Assembly: GCA_028571685.1 (NCBI GenBank)
Contig: CM053164.1
Location: 35,266,501 to 35,330,500, forward strand
Reading direction: 5' to 3'
Length of the DNA: 64,000 bases
Source of the DNA: Heterohyrax brucei
Lineage: Eukaryota > Chordata > Mammalia > Hyracoidea > Procaviidae
The translations under genes and the position numbers were made by a program. The notes beneath the pieces were generated by a model, which saw only the letters and a program-made list of their open reading frames with translations, did no database searches and had not been told where the DNA came from. Shown here one piece after another: positions 43,866 to 55,449 of this stretch (its first letter is position 1; each line of letters begins with the position of its first letter).

Positions 43866-43952
43866 AAATATCCCTGGATATGACATATAGCTTAGCAAAG
43901 ATCTCCAATAGTGTGTTGAACAGAACACTAATTTTCAGGATGCTAATGGGTA

Positions 43953-44115
43953 TTGAAGGAGGCCTGGTTGCACCGTGGCTAACTTGCTGAGCTGCTTATC
44001 AAAATATCAGTGACTGGAACCTACCAGCTGGTCTGCAGAAGAAAGATGTGGCAGTCTGCTACCCTACGGGGTCACTCTGAGTGGGAGTTGACTCAACAGT
44101 AACTGGTTTTTGTTT
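43953..44115 (+). repeat. AfroSINE (long variant, shortened)
   Basis: Head 'ggaggcctggttgcaccgtggctaac', middle 'tctgcagaagaaagatgtggcagtctg' and tail 'ggggtcactctgagtgggagttgactcaac'. Confidence 0.85.
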
Positions 44116-45294
44116 TTTTTCTAAATAGTATTGTAGTTTTCTTTTCAAGGAGTTCCATGACCAAATAAGGATAGTGAATGTTAAGTTAAAGAAAGTTAAA
44201 AATATTTCTTTATGCCTGAAAGTCTCACAACCTTCCATATGATCAGATAAAAAATTCTGTCCAAAAAGGAGACATATTACATGTCACTTCCAAATTATAT
44301 GATCATAGAGGCCTTTATTCACAGAGCATCTCACAAGTTTAGCATTTCATGAAGCACTTTTTGGGAAACATTTCCCTAAAACATTTAGCACAAGCCCATA
44401 CACACAGGCTCACTTTAGGTCCCCGGAACAAGAGTCTATTTTTTGCCATAGCTTTAACTTAGCAAATCATACCAAAGTTTTTCTCTAACTAATCCTTATA
44501 CGGTCCTAGCACACCATATGAATCTGTGCTTGGAAAACATTTTTTTAAACTAATAAAAGTCAAAACTACTGGCAAACATAGAAACCAAAATTATCCTGCA
44601 GTGAAATTTATAGTAGAAAACACCTTGTAGCAACAACAAGCCAAAAGGGTGAAAACAAGATTTATATCTATTAAATCAAACTGCACCCCACCACCTGTTC
44701 AGCAATCGATACAGCATTACCCTGTCTACAGACACGGTTTACAAGTAACTCTTCCAAGGTTGTGGCATGGAAATGGAAGGATTGGAGAACTGCCTTGAAT
44801 TGCTTAGTAGCTCAGAGTAGACACTGCCGGTTCTGGATGCATGTCTGGGGAGAAGCGCAGACAGTACAACCCATACTGTAAGCAAATGTAATCACAGCAT
44901 CTAATTAGACCAGCTAATGAGACCTTCTAATCAGAATAGTTAGTCAGCTAACTCTTTTGTATGGTCAAGGAGAGCTGTGAGCAAGAGAACAAACCAAGAC
45001 CCCCTACTCTATCCTTTGAAAATAAAGATTCCTGTTCCTTTGCATAAGCACTTTACACAAAACAAGTAGCCAAGAAATCATAAGGCAGCATCTATGAAAA
45101 GACGGTGACAAGAGTGATGAGTAATCTGAGTCACAGAAGACAGTGCTAAAGGAAATAGGAAGATTTAGCCCAGAGATAAGAAAAATCAGAGAGTAAACTG
45201 ACTGCCTTCCAAAGTCTGAATAACTCTCACATCAGAAGTATAATTTGTGCCATTTCAATGTCAGTTACAGAGAGGTAAATTTGGGTTTAGCATT
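44116..45294. other. Repeat-poor stretch, no gene seen
   Basis: No family is recognised over nearly 1.2 kb. No open frame stands out. Confidence 0.35.
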
Positions 45295-45295
45295 A

Positions 45296-45806
45296 AGTTG
45301 TTGGGTATTATTAAGTCAAATTCAAATCATAGAGAACCTATGCACGATAGAAAGAAACACTGCCCAGTCCTGTGCAAGTCTCACAATTGCTATGCTTGAG
45401 ACTACTTTTGCAGCTGCTGTGTCAATAAACCTCTTTGAGGATCTTCCTCTCTTTCACTGATCCTCTACTCAAGCATAATGTCCTTCTCCAGGGACTGATT
45501 CCTTCTGATAATATGTCCAAAGTATGTGAGATGAAGTCTCTCCGTCCTTATTCTAATGAACATTCTGGCTGTACTTCTTCCAAGACAGACTCATTTATTC
45601 TGCTGGCAGTCCATCTGTATTCAATATTCTTCACCAACACCATATTCAAAGGCATCAATTCCTCTTGGTCTTCCTTCATTCATTGTCCAGCTTTTACATG
45701 TATATGAGGCAGTTGAAAATACCATGTCTTGGGACAGGCTCATCTCAGTCCTCAAAGTGACATCTTTGCTTTTTAACACTTTAAAGAGATCATTTGCAGC
45801 AGATTA
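45296..45806 (-). repeat. RTE LINE, 5'-truncated, about 0.5 kb
   Basis: Reversed tail (gttgttgggtattattaagtc), then 'cgatagaaagaaacactgcccagtcctgtgcaagtc', 'gcataatgtccttctccagggactgattcc', 'cttccaagacagactcatttattctg' and 'acactttaaagagatcatttgcagcagatt'. Overlapping plus-strand open frames are antisense to the RTE. Confidence 0.9.
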
Positions 45807-46900
45807 CTATTAAGAAAATTTATAACTCTCTGAAGGTATCACAGAGGTCATCTTGCTCTTTAGGATCTAAAAAGAATGCCAGGAGTGACTATGTCATAGG
45901 TTTTGAAAAATCTAATACTTTCCCATGAATCATTAGTACGTACACCCTTGTGAGAAGGGATACTAGGTTTATAGACCTTTGAATTTCCATCTAAAACTAA
46001 GAATATATGTGTCTACAGAGCCTTTTACACTCCACGAAGAGAAGCAAATATACTACAGAATGTTTCTGTCATGTGATCCCTGTCACAGAAAATGCCCTGG
46101 ATGGAGTGATAGTCAGGGTCCAACTTAGTGGTGAGTATGGGGACCCTGCTATTCAGTGAGGGACAGAGATAAATCTTTCAAAGCTCTGACCTGAGAATAC
46201 ATGTCAGCAGCTTCTTGAAGTTAAAAAATATGTTCTTGCCTACTGGAATGTTACTGCAGCTTAATGGAAGTAGGAAACTTTCAATCAAAATAACTCAGGA
46301 AGTTCACACTCTGACACTACTCCGGCTCTAAACATGTGACAATGATAGATTCAAAACAACAGCTATAACAACAACAATAAAAATACGGCCAGGCTCAGAA
46401 ACAAGTTAAGGTCTTAATGGACCAGAAACAGAACAGCAGTTCAAAAACAAGCAGTTTTAAAATCACAAGACTGCTGTGCTCCAGACCCAGACACAGGCAG
46501 TGGTAACCTGGAGCTTCACACCTATGAGATAAGCAGAGATTCAAAAATGCTCAATGTTTAAACTAGGAGATGGAATTCCAAGACAGCCCCCCATACACAC
46601 ACTGACACATACACACAAATCACTTGATAAAGAAGGAGAAAAATAATAGCAAAAAATAAATGCTTCAGACAGGTATGACCTGTAATAGGCTACTGGTTTG
46701 CAGAGGCATAGAAATGCAAGTCTACCCCCAAGACTAGGAACTAACCAAGGCGCCTGCTAGCTCAGGGACAGGGTCTATCATTTTTTTGGCTAAATGATTG
46801 GGCTTGAAACCAAAACCACCCTTACAAGATCTGTTGGAGATTAGGGACTGCGTAATGGCAACCACAAAAGCACTCAGGCAAGACTGAGCACTGGCAGCAG
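45807..46900. other. Unassigned stretch, possibly L1-related at its right end
   Basis: No gene is recognised. A-rich phrases from about 46340 onward may be old L1 5' sequence, but I cannot anchor them. Confidence 0.3.
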
Positions 46901-46909
46901 GAAAAAGAA

Positions 46910-47720
46910 TGAAGACATCAAACAGCAGATGAACAACATTTCCCTCAAAATAAACTATAAGTCAAAATTTCAAAGCATGTCAGAAATACAGCAATAAGAA
47001 AGGTAGCCAACAAAATAAGAAACTGAAACACAAAATCAATCCAGATACTGTTATAGAGAAGTGTGGAAATAAGTTTTTATGGATAAATAAAAAAATGTTG
47101 TTGTTGTTAGATGCTGTCAAGTAGAGCACTTAGCCAGTGTACCTTCTAAATAAGCAAAAATCTGTGGTGAAAGAAAAAAAACAAAAGAAAGTTATATGAA
47201 AGTGAACTGATGAGAAATGGTAGAAATGGGAGTTACGGATTTAAATGATTTTCTGAATCAATAAATGGAATAACCTCTTGCCTGAAAACAGAGCTGAAGG
47301 CAAATGAGAATGGAAACCGAGAATTTTCCAGAACTGGAAGACGACATAAATTTTTAGAATGAAGTGCCTTCTATTTATCAGATAGGGAAAAATTAAAATA
47401 ATTCTATCCCTGCATGTATCATACTGAAAGTACAGACCAGTAAGGATAATGAGAAAAATCTTTAAAAGTCTGTCTCTGAAAAGAGAATTGTCAAATTCAG
47501 ATTCAGAGCAGGCTTCCCATAATTCACACCAGATACCAGAAAAGAGTAACACACTCAAAATGTTGAAAGAAAAAATGCTTTCAATCTAGGATATTATATC
47601 CAGCTAAACTACTATTCAGGGCAAATGTAAAATAAAGTCATTCTTCATGCATAGAAAATGAAAGGAGATTGAACATACAATATATGAGACAATTAGAAGT
47701 GTGAGAAAAAATGATATGTC
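46910..47720 (+). repeat. Old L1/HAL1-type LINE fragment
   Basis: 'gcatgtatcatactgaaagtacagacc', 'aatgagaaaaatctttaaaag', 'aaaatgttgaaagaaaaaatgctttcaatctaggatattatatccagc', 'gcaaatgtaaaataaagtcattctt' match an old L1 segment in order. A small SINE/RTE-tail scrap at 47096-47142 interrupts it. A 105-residue minus-strand open frame is antisense to this LINE. Confidence 0.65.
47096..47142 (-). repeat. AfroSINE/RTE tail joined to head end, very short
   Basis: A (TTG)n tail and 'ttagatgctgtcaag' run straight into 'agcacttagccagtgtacc', which resembles the reversed SINE head end. The middle is deleted. Confidence 0.5.
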
Positions 47721-47739
47721 GTTAAATATATATATATAT

Positions 47740-47925
47740 TCAAATGAATAAACACTAGACTGAAAGTCAGGAGTTTAGCTTAAACCTACCCAGAGACACC
47801 TCGGAAACCAGATGTGATAATTTGTTTCTAAAAGGTCACAACCTTGAACAATCTATGGAAAAATTCTACTCTGCACGAATGGAGTCATCATGAGTGAGCA
47901 TCAACTTGAAAGCAACTAACAGCAT
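47740..47925 (+). repeat. AfroSINE (long variant), degraded
   Basis: It follows an AT microsatellite. Recognisable parts are 'actgaaagtcaggagtttagc', 'cctcggaaaccagatgtgataatttg', 'aaattctactctgcac' and 'gagtcatcatgagtgagcatcaac'. Confidence 0.7.
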
Positions 47926-48725
47926 CATATGTCATTATATATACTGATATGTGTGCTACTGGTACCCCCTATTATCCTGAAATGAAATGCATAGATAATA
48001 CAATATTTCCTCTACACATAATTTCAAAACTATCAGAAATAACCACTCTCAAGTGCTTCAAGGAGCAATTACCTGTAATAGACTGCAAGACAAGCACATA
48101 GGCTCAGGTAGCAGCAAGCCATTAGGCTGGAGGAGGGAGGGCTCTCTCTGCAGATATGGAGCAGCGTGAGTAAGCCTTACTTGGGGACGAGTTACATCCA
48201 GGGCAATTGAGAAAATGAGTCACTAAACTGACAGTATGCAAGCTGGCTTTCTCACTACTGAGCATGGAAATCCAAACACGGAAAGAGAAGAGTTACAGCA
48301 AACCATACGATGCTGGATTTTATTTGGAGATATTGATGTGAATATACAGTTTCTGATAGGTAGATCGACAGAATATAGATATGTAGAGATCTATAGATAT
48401 CATAGCTTTGACTGCTTAGAGACCCTGAGGCAATGGCACACCAGTAGCAATGAACACACTCACTGTCCACATAATGGTTTTCTAAAAGGTATCAGGGATG
48501 CCTGGCAAAATGACTGATTCCAGGGTTGGGACAGGGAACATACAAACTTGGGCCATCTTGTGCCAGAATGATAAGAATAGATCCAAAAGGCACAGGATCC
48601 TATTTGAAGGCGGTCTCACTAGCCAAATTTGGGACAATTCGGACATCAAAGCAAATGATCCTGGCAAGGGATTTTAACTCACTGAATAAACAGAAAACCT
48701 TGAGTCTACACTGAGATAGTTTTCA
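47926..48725. other. Unassigned stretch with a possible old repeat
   Basis: The 48530-48700 part ('gaaggcggtctcactagccaaatttgggacaattcggacatcaaag..ttttaactcactgaataaa') feels like a known old repeat, probably LINE-derived, but I cannot name it. No gene is seen. Confidence 0.3.
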
Positions 48726-48726
48726 T

Positions 48727-49497
48727 TGTCATTAGCGGCCACTGAGTCAGCTCCAATTCATAGCAATCTCATGTATAACTGAAGGAAACATTGCCCCATA
48801 GCAGTTATTGCTGTGTGTAGGCCCACTATTGCAGCCACTGCGTCAATCCATCTCGTCAAGGATCATTCTCTTTGTTTATTTCAGTGTTCTCCTTTACCAA
48901 GTGTGATGTCTTTCTCCAGCATTTGATCCCTCCTGTTGACATAGCTAAAGAGAGACAAAGTCTCTCCACCATTTCTTCTAGGTTATACCTCTTCCAAGAC
49001 AGATTTGTTCACTCTTCAAGCAGCGGTTCAATATTGTTCTCCAGTATCATAGTTCAAAGACAGCAGTTCTTCTTTAGTCTTCCATATTCATTGTAGAGCT
49101 CTTGTATGCATATAAGGTGATCAAAAATACCCTGGCTTAAGTTGGGAGCACCTTGCTCATCAGTGACCTGTCTGTTTTTTAACATTCTAAAGAGATCTTT
49201 GTAGCCAATTTGCCCAATGTAATGTCATTTGATTACTTTGGCTTCCATGACTGCTGATTGTTGATCTATGAAGAATGAAATCCCTTACAAGTTCAACTCT
49301 TCCACCGTTTAGCTTGATGTTGTTACTAGTCCTGTTGTAAGAATTTTTGTTTTCTTTATGTTCAGATGTGTTGTCGATACTTGAGTGTAGTCTTTTACTT
49401 TTATTAGTAAGTACTTAAAGTCATCCTCACTTTCAGCAAGCAAGCTTACGTCATTGCGTGTCTCAGGGTCTTAATAAATTGTTCTTCAAACCTGATG
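48727..49497 (-). repeat. RTE LINE, 5'-truncated, about 0.77 kb
   Basis: Reversed tail 'attagcggccactgagtcagctccaattcatagc', then 'tatttcagtgttctcctttaccaagtgtgatgtc', 'ttcttctaggttatacctcttccaagacagatttg', 'acattctaaagagatctttgtagcc', and up to the RT palm edge 'aagcaagcttacgtcattgcgtg'. The YADD codons themselves are degraded at the end. Confidence 0.85.
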
Positions 49498-49519
49498 ATT
49501 AGGTAGATAGACAGATATA

Positions 49520-49676
49520 CATAAAAACAAATAAAACCAAACCAGTTGCCATGAGTTTCTCCCAACTTATAGGGATCCTACAGGACAGAGTAACATCCAA
49601 GGAGCAGCTAGAAGATTCAAAGTGCTGAACCTTTGGTTAGTAGTCATAGCTCTTAACCACTATACCAGCAAGGGCT
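49520..49676 (-). repeat. AfroSINE (short variant)
   Basis: Reversed end 'aaaccaaaccagttgccatgagtttctcccaac', 'ggacagagtaacatccaaggagcagctag' and head end 'ccactataccagcaagggct'. Confidence 0.85.
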
Positions 49677-49699
49677 TCAGATAAACAGCTTCATTTTAC

Positions 49700-49771
49700 A
49701 GAAGCTAACCAAAAGTTTGAACAGCTAACAAAAAGCTGTAGCTCTTAATCACTATGACACCAGAGTTTCCA
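49700..49771 (-). repeat. AfroSINE head fragment
   Basis: 'ctaacaaaaagctgtagctcttaatcactatgacaccagagtttcc' is a second reversed head only about 25 bases after the previous SINE. Confidence 0.6.
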
Positions 49772-49879
49772 TGTACATGATAATAGTAATTAATATTACT
49801 TCCTAATTGTGAGATCTGTACCGTGGCTTTATGGGAAAGTAACCTCCTTATTTTTCAGGAAATATACAATGTATTGACC

Positions 49880-50084
49880 AGTCCATGTACCACTGAGTCA
49901 ATTCTGACTCATGGAGATCCCATTTGTGTCATAGGACGACTGTGCCCTGTAGCTTGTTTCCAGGGACTTATTTTTCAGAAGTAAATAGCCAGGCCTTTCT
50001 TCCAAAGTGCCTCTGGGTGGCCTCAAACAGCCAACCTTTGGTTAGTAGCTGAGTGCTTAACTTTTTGTACCACTCAAGGACTCC
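49880..50084 (-). repeat. AfroSINE (long variant), full length
   Basis: Reversed tail 'taccactgagtcaattctgactcatgg', 'gtcataggacgactgtgccctgtagc', middle 'cagaagtaaatagccaggcctttcttcc', 'ctctgggtggcctcaaacagcc' and head end 'gtaccactcaaggactcc'. Confidence 0.9.
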
Positions 50085-50342
50085 ACATACTGAACTACTT
50101 CAGGGTAATGTGATATTATTTGCAGTTAATCTTAAGTTTTTAAAAATATATATATATGTGTGTATCCATGGGTGTACAGACACATGCAAAGAGAGACAAA
50201 GAGAGAGTATGCAAAGAAACACAGAGAGAAAACAATAAGGCAAGTGTTACAGTGTTTCAGAAAGAAATTCAAAAAGGACACAGAACATGTAAGTGGAGAA
50301 CCCTTAGAAGCAAGTTGAATTTTAAATAAAATAGTCAATAAT

Positions 50343-50545
50343 TGTCTCTGGGTGGCACAAATGGTTTGTGATTGACTATTAACCTAAAGGTCAGGGGTTC
50401 GAACTGCCATCCATTAGTACCATGGAAGAAAGGCCTGTCCATCTTGTTCAATAAGGATTACAGACAATAAAATGCCATGGAGCAGTTCTACTCTGAATGC
50501 ACGAAGTCACCATGTATCAGAATTGATTCAACAGTGATAGGCGTT
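50343..50545 (+). repeat. AfroSINE (long variant)
   Basis: Head 'gtctctgggtggcacaaatgg', B-box region 'aggggttcgaactgcc', middle 'ggaagaaaggcctgtcc', 'ggagcagttctactctgaa' and tail 'catgtatcagaattgattcaac'. Confidence 0.9.
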
Positions 50546-50890
50546 TTGAGTAGTCACCAGCAAATTGCCAAGCCATATTTCACAATTTAAGCTTGAGCCA
50601 AATTGCCTGGCTGTCTAGAAAAAGAACCTAATAGAGAAATCTGTATGTTTTTGCCGACCCATGCATGGTGCGAGGCAGATGGATGAGTGCTTGCTTCATG
50701 GCAGTTACTGACTGCACTGAAGCTTCTTCTGCAGTGCTTCTCTCCAGAGCCCTATCAGAACCAGAATTACCTTTCAAAACAAGCTTTTAGCAATGCCCAT
50801 TTACCATTCTGAAATGAAAGTTATAGATAATATACCCCAGTCACTTAATTTTTAAAAGTAGAGGTACAATACGTTAACTATAGGTTAGAT
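50546..50890. other. Unassigned stretch
   Basis: No gene or repeat is recognised. Confidence 0.35.
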
Positions 50891-50891
50891 T

Positions 50892-51393
50892 TCTTCAAAA
50901 GACCTCTTTAAAGTCCTAAAAAGCAAAAGTGTCATTTGAGGACCAAGGTGCCCCTGATACAGGCTATGATATTTTCAACCACTTCATAAGCATGCAAAAG
51001 TTGCACAACGAATAAGGAAGACTGAAGAACTGATATCTTTGAATTATGGTCTTCAAGGAAAATACTGAATATACCATGGACTGCCAAAAGAACAAAGAAG
51101 TCTGTCTTGGAAGAAATACAGCCAGAATGTTCCTTGGAAGCAAGAATGGTAAGACTTCGTCTCACGTATTTTGGCTATACTATCAGAAGGGATCAGTCCC
51201 TAGAGAGGGACATTAAACTTAGCAGAATGTCATTGAAAAAAGCACCCTCGAGATCAACTGACACAGTGGCTGCAACAATAGGCTAAAACATAGCAATGAT
51301 TTTGATGGCGTAGGACTGGGCAGTGTTTTGTTCTGTTGTACGTGGGATCTCCATGAACCAGAAGCAACTCCACGGCACCTAACAGCGGCAACA
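50892..51393 (+). repeat. RTE LINE, 5'-truncated, 0.5 kb, sense
   Basis: From 'caaaagacctctttaaagtcctaaaaagcaaa' through 'accatggactgccaaaagaacaaagaagtctgtcttgg', 'actatcagaagggatcagtccctag' to the tail 'catgaaccagaagcaactccacggcacctaacagcggcaac'. This is the 3' end including the complete RTE tail. Confidence 0.9.
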
Positions 51394-52510
51394 CATAAGC
51401 TAAAGGAGAAATTTAAGGAAACTATTTGTAATAAAATATCTGTTCCAGTATATAAATTAGCACAACTGTACCGGAAGACCAAAAGTCACCAAATGCTCAC
51501 ACTTCTATTTGGAAGAATCACCAGTGAGGTGACACATGAAAATGTAAGCTTATTCAAGTGTCCTGTATTGGTGGCTCAAATTAGCATGAGCACTGTCTCT
51601 ATCTGTGAGCCGAGTTTTCAAAATGGTGAACAGTTACTGGTAAAGTTCTGGACAAAATAAAATGCAGCCTACCTCAGTTAACAACATAATTGCATTTCTA
51701 TAGAAAGAAGTATATATTAAAAGCATGCAAAAATAAATACTAATTTAATGCTCTAAGTATAATGTAATGGAGAAATATATGTAAAGGAACATAAAAAAAT
51801 ATTCTGTAAATGTTTAGAAGGGTGATTAACTCAGAAGACATAACACAGTGACTGAACACTCTGTGTCTTTACATGGCCTCACCAGAAATGAGACAGCTGT
51901 AAGTTAAGATTGCTATGGGGTACGGTGTAGGGAAACTCCAACACTGTGAGAGGTGTCGCCATTGGTAACAATCAGACTGATGGAAACAACACTTGATAAA
52001 TTTCTGGACATAACAAAATACGATCTTCTCTCAATTTACACATAGATCAATTTACATTCCCTGGAAATGCTGGAACAGAATTTTACAAAAAATACTTTGG
52101 GTTTGTATGTAGAAGAGTTAAGATCCAGGCTCAACCTGCTATCAAAAGGTTTTCAGCTAAATCCATCTTCAGGGAGAAATTTGAAATTTAGGCAGGATGT
52201 CTTGAGCTGGAATGTGTTGAGCAGTCAGTTAGGACAACGAGCCAAACTGAAAGTAACAATCAAACCTTCGTTCACTTACTGGGACTGTGTAAGCAAGAGG
52301 CAAAGGAAGAGGTGCCGATTCCTCAGTGTTCCATTTTTCTCCAGCTCATGGCACCAGGTGAGGGGCAGGTGAAACCAAGTGCAGACAGGGGAAATAGTCT
52401 CACTGCTTAAGAGCCCAAACCTTAGGGCTCCTACCTCCTAATGGACCTACTGGCCAAAGGGAAGAGTGCGGGAACAGGTGTGAGTAGAAAAGTACTGAGT
52501 CGTGATGGTG
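51394..52510. other. Unassigned stretch
   Basis: No gene is recognised. The 110-residue open frame at 51328-51660 starts inside the RTE tail and lacks domain features. The 101-residue frame at 52067-52372 is basic at its end and unmatched. I do not call either as a gene. Confidence 0.3.
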
Positions 52511-52517
52511 TAAAGAG

Positions 52518-53448
52518 GCTTACGGCATGTAGTGCTGCTATAACAGAAGTACCACAGGTGGATAGATTTATTCAGCAGATTTTTATTCTCTCACAGTCTA
52601 GGATGCTGACAGTTTTAACTCAAGGTGCCAGCTCCAGAGGAATGCTTTCTTTCTCTGTCAACTCCAGAGAAAAGTCCTTATTATCAGTCTTCCTCTGGTA
52701 TAGGAGCTTCTCAGGTGGTAGGTAAGAGGTCCCCTGTTTTCTCTGATTGTTTCTCTTTTATATCTCAAAAAGGATTCACTTAAAATACAGTCTGATTTTA
52801 TAGATTGAGCCCTGTCTCATCAACATAGCTGCCATTAATCCCATCTCATTAACATTATAGTGATAGGATTTACAACACATAAGAAAATCAAATCAGATGA
52901 CGAAAAGGTGGAAAGTCTTACAATCTAGGAATCATGATGTCTTAGACTAGGTTCTCTAGAAAAGCAAAAGCAGGAAAGTGTATACAGATATAAATAGATT
53001 TATATTAAAGAAACAACTCACACACTTGTAGAGGCTAAATTTTCCAAAGTCCTGCATCAGGGTAGAGGCTTCATACAACCACAGAAGCTGATAAACCAAA
53101 ATGTTGGCAGATGGAGAGTACAGTTCACCCTAGCAGGATGTGAAGATCACTGAATCGCAAGACCAACACATAAGCTGCTGTCCCAAGAATCTTGGCAAGG
53201 TGAGCAGGAAGAAAGTAGGAAGCAGTAGGTGGAGAGACAAAGGCTGAAGGGCCAGGGACCCACCACAGGCCCCACTCCCACCAGCACCACTTAGCAGATT
53301 CCATCATCAGGATGATTACAACACTACAGAACAGCTAAAACACTGAGAATCATGGCCCAGCCAAGTTGACACACAATCTGAACCATCATGCATGGCCTAG
53401 CCGAACTTTTACACACTTTTTTGAGGGACACAATTCAAACCATGACAG
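52518..53448 (-). mobile_element. MaLR-like LTR, split by another LTR
   Basis: A U5-type opening (gtgctgctataacagaagtaccacagg) starts near 52518 and runs to about 52930. The missing U3-type end ('ttttttgagggacacaattcaaaccatgaca') appears at about 53388-53448. The middle belongs to a different LTR family. A fossil solo LTR; the family resembles the copies at 30019 and 58612. Confidence 0.6.
52935..53387 (-). mobile_element. LTR (family B) nested inside a MaLR-like LTR
   Basis: It starts 'tgtcttagactaggttctctag' and ends 'atggcccagccaagttgacacacaatc'. The plus-strand relative at 63462 begins with 'tgtgtcaacttggctggg', its mirror image. TCATG occurs at both junctions, a possible short target duplication. 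It is younger than the LTR it split. Fossil, no genes. Confidence 0.6.
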
Positions 53449-54520
53449 CTTCCAAAAAGATGGTCCCAATGGTGGTAGCACCTGGGAAGTGCCTGCACTG
53501 AGACTCCAGCAAGGAGGCTGCTGAGTGGAGGACCCTGAACTAAGAACGTAGATAGGGTATGAGGGTGGCTGACTTCAGGGGCACTTGAGTCCTTGACTGT
53601 AGTCCCCTCTAGAAAACAGTAATGCACTGGTTGTGCACCAGTGCTGGCAGGTAGGGAGTATCTGCCTGCTGCCACCTCCCCTGCCATGAGAACTTCTAGG
53701 CAAAGCCATGTAATTCCCTATGGTAAGACCTGAAAGTTCACACAAAAGATTCTGGCCCAGAGCTAGCCTCCTCAGATACGGAACAATTCCTTCTATACTG
53801 GCCTCATCCCTGCCTCTCCCACCCACTCCACTGTGTCAAATAAAGGGGACTCACACATTTCCAAACATGCCTACAGAGGTGAAATTTCTTCCAGAGGTCA
53901 AGGGAGCATTTTTGGCTGGAGTAAGGGCTTCTTCCAGAGACGCACAAATCCTTCAACAACTGGTTAGACTGAGAACAGAATCATTGGCATGTGGTCTACA
54001 AATTTGTGAACTTTTGACAGGCAGTGATCAATTCCTACACCAACAGATATCGGATCTAAAGAAGATTGGATATTTTAGCTCAGAACACTTGCTTTAAGCC
54101 AGTCTACAATGATACTCCCACCGCAGGCAAGTGACAAAACTCTCTATGAATGAGCAAACAGGTCATTTCTTTTTTATTTTCTGTAACAAACAATACAGAT
54201 GTTGTCTGGAAAGAGGTCAGTAAGTTCAGAGAATGAGAAGTGTAAATAAAAAAGGAAACATGCCCACATGCCCTTAGACTCAGTTAGAAATGGGCAAACA
54301 TTGCAGCTGGGGAACAGAGCCAAGCTGCAAAGGCTTCCTGGCTGTTGCTGCTGCTGTGATCACTTCTGTGCTATTTGGAGGCTACAACTTTATCATCTTT
54401 GAGGGTTAGTAACAGTTATGCTGGTTTGCTGGACAAAATGTTCTCATTACCTCTCTGTTTTCGTTTCCTCCTCAGGTACGGTCATGAAGAATATCTAAAA
54501 AGCAATGCACAGTCTCCTTG
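53449..54520. other. Repeat-poor 1-kb block
   Basis: No repeat is recognised. It contains the unidentified open frame at 53867-54097 and a splice-acceptor-like pyrimidine tract ending in CAG near 54455-54475. No exon structure can be built from it with confidence. Confidence 0.35.
53867..54097 (+). other. Unidentified 76-residue open frame (part of a 125-residue frame from 53720)
   Basis: I do not recognise this sequence and do not claim that it is a gene. The ATG at 53867 has A at -3. The product has a balanced composition with a helix-like, leucine-rich central and C-terminal part (AQILQQLVRLRTESLACGLQ at about residues 26-45; QISDLKKIGYFSSEHLL at the end) and no signal peptide or membrane segment. 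It lies in a non-repetitive block. In its favour, the amino-acid pattern looks less random than other chance frames here. Against it, there is no visible promoter, intron signal or polyadenylation context. It could be a chance frame, an exon, or part of an old retrocopy. Confidence 0.2.
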
Positions 54521-54521
54521 T

Positions 54522-54700
54522 GTTGGTTGGTGCCATCTAGTCACTTCTGATTCATAAAAACCCACTGCTGCCGAGTCGATTCCAATTCACAGCAACCCTA
54601 AGACTGAGTGGAACTTCCAGATAGAGTTCCCAAAGAGCGGATGATGGGTTTGAACTACCAAACTTTTGGTGCCATGTGCTTAGCCACTGTGTCCCCAGAG
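54522..54700 (-). repeat. AfroSINE with an extra tail fragment
   Basis: A short reversed tail (ttggttggtgccatctagtcac, 54522-54548) is followed by a complete reversed copy from 'aaaaacccactgctgccgagtcgattcc' to 'ccactgtgtccccagag'. The copy lacks part of the middle. Confidence 0.8.
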
Positions 54701-55445
54701 GATGGTTTCTGGAACTTCTCATTTCTTGACTCATTAGGAACTGAAATCCTTAAGTGATCACAGAGAATCAAGTCCTTGGAGTTACAGGGTTCTCAAGGAA
54801 GACTCACAGATTCTGCCATCTTTGGTGTACCACTGTGGGTGCTTAATATATTGTATATATTTTTAAAAACTCATAAGCATTGTTACTGTTTCTTATATTT
54901 TCTGTTCACAAACAAATGAAAAAAATAGCAGCCTGTCTGCTATTTTGGGGGCCTCCAAACTCGGTATTTATAAAACGCAAGTGGGTCTATAAATCTGTAA
55001 ATGTTATTCTCACCTGAGAAAAATTTTACTGTCAGTCTTTCCACATTTCCTTTACCAAATTAAAAAGAAGAAGAAACATACCCACCAAAATTTAAGCAAT
55101 TAGGTGCACTAAGTAGAAGTAATTTTCCAAAGATGGAGCCAAACAGATTATGTGCATGAATAAAAGATTACAAACTGGATACCCCTTAGAGACCTACCCC
55201 ACAGCAGGAAGATGAGGAGACTCTCCTGTTTCTTTTCCAGAACACTTGGATCTGTCATAAATGCAGCCCAGTAAATTGGTCTCTCTTCCTTCCCACTTCT
55301 TAAATACCCCACTGCCACTCTGAAGAAGATGTGGGCCAGTGGATAGGGCCCCTGATCCAAGTCTCTTTTGCCTGATTCCCTGGTATAGTTCAACCCCAGC
55401 TGAGGTTCAGCTAGAGACCCCTGCTTCTCACACCAGAAATGTCTG
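54701..55445. other. Unassigned stretch
   Basis: No gene or repeat is recognised. Confidence 0.35.
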
Positions 55446-55449
55446 AATC

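Noticed and set aside
54440-54490. Possible splice acceptor and exon start (pyrimidine tract followed by CAG)
   Set aside because: The following sequence soon reaches stops in the readable frames and runs into an AfroSINE. No donor or companion exon is found. Similar tracts near 42455 and 56540 were rejected for the same reason.
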